The notes under the pieces were generated by a model. That model did not search any database, had not been told where the DNA came from, and saw only the letters and a list, made by a program, of their open reading frames with translations. A stretch of 64,000 nt of DNA from Multifurca ochricompacta (lineage: Eukaryota > Basidiomycota > Agaricomycetes > Russulales > Russulaceae). The translations under genes were made by a program, and so were the position numbers. Where the stretch lies: the NCBI GenBank assembly GCA_022496185.1, contig WTXG01000003.1, positions 62,001 to 126,000 of the forward strand, written 5' to 3'. Shown piece after piece: positions 59,265 to 64,000 of this stretch; within the stretch, counting starts at the first letter, position 1, and each line of letters starts with the position of its first letter.

Positions 59265-59708
59265 CTACACATTTCTTGTAGTGCATTGGAGTATTGTGCT
59301 GGTCAGTGAAGACTGAAACCTAGTAGATCTTGGTCCAAGCGAGTTCTCGTAATATTTACCGTGACCAAGGACTGCGTGCAGAGCTATTAGAAGTTTCACA
59401 TGTGAGCAGGAGACCGCAGTGTAATTATAATGCTGTAACATTGTTGCCGCTTCAGCTGACAGTACTTGTTCCTGTTCCAAGTCCACCGGGGTGAGGCAAC
59501 TTGAAGAGAAGAACGTATCGGAGGAAGAGGAGAGAAGGTTAGGCCCTCTGAGCACTGAAGATGTCTGATCCGGAGGATTGTCTTGCATTATGATTCCACA
59601 GGTATGAACCATCATCTTCGCCGAAAAGGACGCAGGGAGAAAAGCCGCGGATACGATGGAAGCAAAGGTGGCGAGGGAGTAATAACAGGTGGCCAAAGCG
59701 AGCATCAC
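59265..59708 (-). CDS. Unrecognised open frame with hydrophobic start, doubtful
   Basis: 147 codons run from an ATG at 59708 to a stop at 59265. The first 20 residues are hydrophobic (LALATCYYSLATFASIV), then Ser-rich sequence follows. It could be the remains of a membrane protein gene whose other exons lie at 58.5-60.2 kb, but no splice chain was found and no domain is recognised. Confidence 0.2.
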   Translation of the reverse strand: MMLALATCYYSLATFASIVSAAFLPASFSAKMMVHTCGIIMQDNPPDQTSSVLRGPNLLSSSSDTFFSSSCLTPVDLEQEQVLSAEAATMLQHYNYTAVSCSHVKLLIALHAVLGHGKYYENSLGPRSTRFQSSLTSTILQCTTRNV

Positions 59709-60611
59709 GACATTGCTGCGATGAGGCTATCACGTAGACTAAGGTAGTGTCTTCGATGACTCCCCACAGGATTAGCTCATGCCCACTTCAAGTTCGGATC
59801 TCACAAGAACAGGCCAGGAGGCTCGAAGAACCGGGATGTAGTTGACAAATAGCAATGTGGGTACATATGTGCTCGCTGTAAATGTTTCATCCCTTCCGCT
59901 AATGTTTTAAAACTAGTAGGGCAATCTCAGCGCTCGCATTCGCGTTCACCAGGTTGAATGCCGGAAGGTGAAAGAGAGAGGGGCAGGATGATGCCACTGA
60001 AGATGCAACGAGTAAAGCTATAGGTGAATTGCGCAGCGCTCCATCAGAAACACCCTCGCAAAGGACGTGCGGTCTTACATAGAGCGCGGTAGTGGTTTGA
60101 AAGGTGCAAGAATCCAAATCCCCACTGGCAGAGTGTTCATCTGCCTCCTTTAAGCATTGTATTGCATAGTGCACTTGGAAATGCACAGCGGAGCATGTCA
60201 AGTCAAAGGCAATTCGTATTTATAAAGTTAACAAGCAGCTGTAGTAAGAATTAGTAGTTGTAAGAGAGAGCATGGCTTCATCACCGCCTACCCGCTCTGC
60301 GCTCTAATCATCACAGTCTGCGTGCGTAGCCAAAGTTCCGTCTTGTCTCTTACTCTAAGCACTACATCCCCAAGCTTTTTCTCTCCAGCGCTAGCCTATA
60401 CATTGTCAATGTGCACTGTGGTATACTCTCATGCGGAAACAACGCCGACAACAACAACACGGGCACTGGAGAGTAGTTAGATTGAGTCATCAGTGGCATT
60501 TTCTACACCATGTACCGTATCTTGTTCACGAGTTATGGAAGTACTGAGAAACACATCAGCAAACCTGGGAGCCTCAAGTCAGTCTGCTATTTGAATACAA
60601 ACTAATCCATT

Positions 60612-62576
60612 TCATACCTCTTCCTTTCCCTCCAGCTTTCCCAACGCAACTTCGAGAACCAACTTATCACGCTCCTTCGTGATCCATAAATCATTTGGAT
60701 CCATCTCTCTTGCCAACTCAGGGTTGAGTAGAGAAGTCAGATATCGTACTGGTCCAGAATTCAAATCCCCACCCCAATCAAAATCTACCAACATTATACG
60801 TTCTGGGTTTGTCTTGCTGATGATCAAATTTGCATTTCGAAGGTCCCCATGCACCCATCCCTTTTCATGAAATCTGTTTACCAATCGCCTCAGATCAGCC
60901 GACCATGTCCCAAGGTATTTTGATGAATAACGTTGCAGATCAGATTCTTCATTGTCGATCCATTCCATCACAACAACGTGCCACCCATCAGGAGCATTCC
61001 CATAGCCCAGTAGTTTGGGTGCATGACCTTCCTGTGCGCAGAATTCATGAAGGTCTCGGAAGTATCGTCGCGTGAACTTGACGATGACCTTGTGTTTGTC
61101 TTCTGAGTCAGTGGCAGTCGCCATGTAGATGAACCGGTTTAGATATCGTATTCCACCTTCCCCTTGATATGCTTCCCTGTCAATCTGAAAGTTGAACATC
61201 CCAGGGCCAGGAATAGCAAGGACCTGATTGACATAAGGGAAATTACCTGGAAGTGAGCACTCCTGGGGATTGTCCTTATAGTTTTGTGTGTCTTGATTGA
61301 TATGAATGCGAAGGATGCAAGCAGCTTCAAATGCCTTCAGCAGGTCCTGTCTGGCATTTCTGTTCCCATTCTCTATTGCCATGGGAAGGAGTGGTGTTAA
61401 AGACACTAGCCGTGTCGTGGTAGTAAATGTTAGTGCATAAAACCCAATGTGTGCCCCTGAAAGGAGATTAGTCTACAGTGGAATCGTCACAGAAGGTTTA
61501 GATGCTCACCAACGACTACAATACCTAGTGCAGGGAAAAGAAAATTATTTTCCAAATATTGTAAGGCTTTTGCATGGAGTGACTGTGTATAATATGCAGC
61601 AAACTCTACTGATGGGTCACAACTGCTTGTTCCGAATTCATTCTTGATCTGAACTCCGACCTCAATGGTTCCTATTGGTCCAATGGCGTGACCATCTGTT
61701 GAACGCTGCCCAGTAATAATTGAAGGTATGATTAAGGAGTATGGTTGTTTTCCAAGATAAGATTCAAAAATGTCATTGAGGCAGTCCAGGGTCTTGGACT
61801 GGCGAGCTGATTCGGATTCATAAAAGATGGACATCTCACAGATAAACTTGTCGATGGCCATTTCAAACTTGGGCTTGTTCGCGACGTGTTCCAAATTTGT
61901 GGAATCAGTGTGGATGCAATCCAGAAACTGCCCAAACCCATGGTACATGAGGGAGATTGGGGGAAGATCAGCGTCAACATTTGGGCGGTCGTTTGCAATA
62001 CGTTGATCGGGGTTTTTTTGCACTTGGCGCATGATATGAATGTTTCCAAGGCTAGATGGTGGATTAGTGACAAAAGGTCCTGATAGGAAGTCGGCTTGTT
62101 TGATCTTTCTTCTTTTTTGAGGTGGTTCCTGTGGAATCTCTGGCGTAAAGGCTGAGCGTTATTATCTGAACGTTATTATCGAAAATATGATCACAATTTG
62201 GTTAATGCTTGCCTGGTTCTATGTGAAGTATGAGTTGAACAGCATCTGGTGTGAGCCAAGAGGAATGCATGGACACTTTCTCTCCATGACCGATTCGTCT
62301 AAGATCGTTGGCGCAACTCTGCACTCGCTCGGTCAGAGTCTCCTCTGGTTCGATATCAATGGGACCGGGCTAAAAAGAGCTAGTTGTACGATTTTACGGT
62401 GACACGTAAAGATCACGAACCAATGATACGAGGGAAAGTTGACGATAGCCAATGTTCTCCTTATCCAGATCAATCTTGAGCCTCTCCCACAAGGCGTTCA
62501 CAGTAACAGTATTTTCTTGGATAGGAATAACCAGTAACATATTGAACCGCGGGACAAAGACTGGAAGTAGAGACAT
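60612..62576 (-). CDS. Kinase-family protein with putative nuclease-like central region, intact
   Basis: Four exons, 62576-62406, 62369-62213, 62139-61510 and 61456-60612, encode exactly 600 aa without breaks. The first 110 residues form a header with a ubiquitin-like feel (VFVPRFNMLLVIPIQENTV). The middle contains PPISLMYHGFGQFLDC and then IEVGVQIKNEFGTSSCDP. The latter recalls the E-x-K core of restriction-endonuclease-like folds in agaricomycete kinase-like proteins. The last 290 residues are a kinase fold: VIVKFTRRYFRDLHEFC with the ATP Lys, VVVMEWIDN, the catalytic HGDLRNANLII and metal-binding VDFDWGG. All key residues are present. Intron 1 is only 36 nt, and intron 2 starts with GC. 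Role unknown; similar multi-domain proteins are proposed effector or conflict proteins. A decayed paralogue lies at 8.4-10.3 kb. Confidence 0.8.
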
Positions 62577-62764
62577 GCGGAAGCGATTTTTAAGGGATGT
62601 AAGTATGTCTAACTGTAGCTAGCTGAGAGAAGAGAGAGAAAGGAGAAAGATTATTAGTCAGATAGGCCAACGTCGTCCCATCACATCTTTCCCATCTTTC
62701 CCGTTTGCCTCCTCTTTTTTGTCTCGTTTTCGCCATCTCTTCCGTAGTCATGCCAAAGGCGTGG

Positions 62765-62865
62765 CATAGTTGGGGGGGAGGGAACGAGCGAGACTCCAAA
62801 CAAATTGCAAAAATCGATCATTTCCAAAATAAGGAATACCACCGATGCTCGCACGAAAAGATGAA
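62765..62865 (-). repeat. Copy B of a dispersed sequence, next to SOF1
   Basis: Matches copy A near 58.8 kb over about 80-100 bp, in the same orientation. It lies within about 100 bp downstream of the point where the SOF1 coding sequence stops resembling its family. Confidence 0.6.
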
Positions 62866-62931
62866 AAGTGGTCATGATCATGGAGCTTGTCAAAGCCAAG
62901 ATAAGGGGCGCCTTGAAAGGTGAAACCCAGG

Positions 62932-64000
62932 TTAGTAAGAAGAGTGCCTGTGTTCGATCGATATTGCCACGCACCGCTGCACTTTTCCAATCTCGAAGTC
63001 CATTTTCCACCGCTCTTTTAGAGCGTTGCGATACTCAATCGCGGAGCGCTCACGCGCTGTGATAACGCCGAGTTTCTCGGAAGCGTCCGCTTTCCACACG
63101 CGCACGTTGCCGCCATCCGAGCCAGAAAGCACGAAACGAGCATCAGCGGTGAAAGCGGTTGCGAGCACGCGTTGCATGCGCTTTGTGTAGTACACCTCTG
63201 GGTGCGTACCGCGGCCCTCCTGCCATATGCGTAAGGTGCGGTCCCAGCCACCAGAGACGAACTCAGTGCCGGTGGGGGACCAATCGCAAGACGTTACAGC
63301 AGAAACGTGTGCCTTGTATATCTGAGTAGGGGTACTGAGACGCCGAATGTCAAAAGTATATAAATTATGATCTTCAGATGCAAGGAGTATATTGGTTGGA
63401 AAAGTAGGGGACTAGGAGAGGTCATTATTTTTCATCGGTGAGCCTCGGTTAAGCGAAGCAGCAACACACGCAAAAGGATATATAAATACGTCCATGACGA
63501 TTCGCCGCTCGGCCTTACCGGTTCCAATGTCATAAAGGATAAAGTACGATCGGAGCTTATACTGGCGAGCACGGAAGGTTCGGAAGGGTTAAAGCGGACC
63601 CGTGTTACAGACTCAGCAGAGGTTGAAAATGTGATATCCATCACGGAAGCGCTCCTGAGCACTGTTAGAAAAAGGGGAAAAATGTCAAGGTAGCGTGCGC
63701 ACTTTGTCTCATCCCATATTTGGACTAGGGTTGAAGATGTCGCGAACATTGGATCCATGCTATGATGATCTATGGAGCTGTGGGATATACTGTATTAGCG
63801 ACAGTGATGCGATCAATGTCCGGGGACTGACAGTAGCGTTCCTTTCCCAGGAAAGACGACATGTGGTTTTGGCTGTAGAAGCGTCAGGAGGCGCACAAGG
63901 TAGATGGGTCAAGAAAACGCACCTGCGAAGGACCGGGCTCTGATGAATTTGATGGCGCCTCTTGGCGCACATTCCACATCTTGATGTTCCGGTCCACACC
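62932..64000 (-). CDS. SOF1: SOF1/DCAF13 WD40 protein of the U3 processome, 5' end outside window
   Basis: Sof1 acts in nucleolar 18S rRNA processing. The 5' part lies beyond 64000. Visible in order are VDRNIKMWNVRQEAPSN, SIDHHSMDPMFATSSTLVQI with WDETK, FNPSEPSVLASISSDRTLS and ASEDHNLYTFDIRRL. Next come HVSAVTSCDWSPTGTEFVSG with GWDRTLRIWQEGRGTHPEVY, then TKRMQRVLATAFTADARFVL, SDGGNVRVWKADASEKLGVI and ERSAIEYRNALKERW. One base is missing near 63534-63536 (an A3 run, T3 on the coding strand), where the frame slips from DRTLSF to YDIGTGKAERRIVM. After the residues KVQR the family's basic C-terminal tail (normally RHRH-P-PIY and a KRK-rich end) is absent. The frame ends within 14 codons in unrelated sequence adjoining a dispersed repeat. 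Confidence 0.88.

Larger units (their letters stand above)
56756..60611. other. Gene-poor region between the MFS gene and the kinase-family gene
   Basis: 3.9 kb without a confirmed gene. It holds a (CGT)n microsatellite at 57410-57440 and a copy of a dispersed sequence at 58735-58835. Minus-strand frames at 59265-59708, 58915-59115 and 59899-60201 are weakly protein-like but cannot be spliced together convincingly. One of them begins with a hydrophobic stretch (LALATCYYSLATFASIVSAA). Confidence 0.5.

Overview
The window is nuclear DNA of a filamentous basidiomycete, most likely an Agaricomycete (mushroom-forming fungus). The evidence is closely packed genes on both strands, many GT-AG introns of about 50-100 nt, pyrimidine-rich tracts just upstream of start codons, and protein families typical of these fungi: Scd6, Skn7/Prr1, DUG2, and a lineage-expanded kinase-like family. 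No operons, CRISPR arrays, rRNA or intact transposons are visible. One tRNA gene, tRNA-Val(AAC), is present.

Left part (1-12.1 kb): a small unrecognised two-exon gene, the Scd6/LSM14 mRNP gene, a repeat-rich spacer, the mitochondrial COX assembly factor Coa1, a decayed kinase-family pseudogene, and a short fungal gene of unknown function. A gene-poor stretch of about 6 kb follows (12.1-18.35 kb).

Centre (18.35-31.8 kb): a housekeeping block. Two 26S proteasome lid subunits, Rpn6 and Rpn7, are transcribed head to head from a 189-bp shared promoter. Then come the CORVET/HOPS core subunit Vps11, ATP synthase subunit j (Atp18), a 2.4-kb spacer, and the HSF/response-regulator hybrid Skn7/Prr1.

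Right part (31.8-64 kb): two SET-domain paralogues in tandem, an unresolved 40-43 kb segment, glutathione-degrading DUG2, an RPAP3-like TPR co-chaperone, a membrane-anchored alpha/beta hydrolase, a ZNF207/BuGZ-like zinc-finger protein, tRNA-Val, an MCT-type MFS transporter, a gene-poor 57-60.6 kb stretch, an intact copy of the kinase-family gene (600 aa), and the 3' part of the U3 processome WD40 gene SOF1/DCAF13, which runs off the right edge.

Three observations stand out. (1) Seven conserved genes between 28.8 and 63.6 kb each carry one or two single-base frame breaks, nearly all a missing base; some are in short homopolymers, which points to uncorrected assembly errors. (2) The kinase-family gene combines an N-terminal ubiquitin-like or effector-header-like region, a putative nuclease-like core and an apparently active kinase fold; its decayed paralogue lies 52 kb away and shares a conserved 36-nt intron. 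(3) The Rpn6/Rpn7 divergent promoter holds two CCAAT boxes and a telomere-repeat-like motif.
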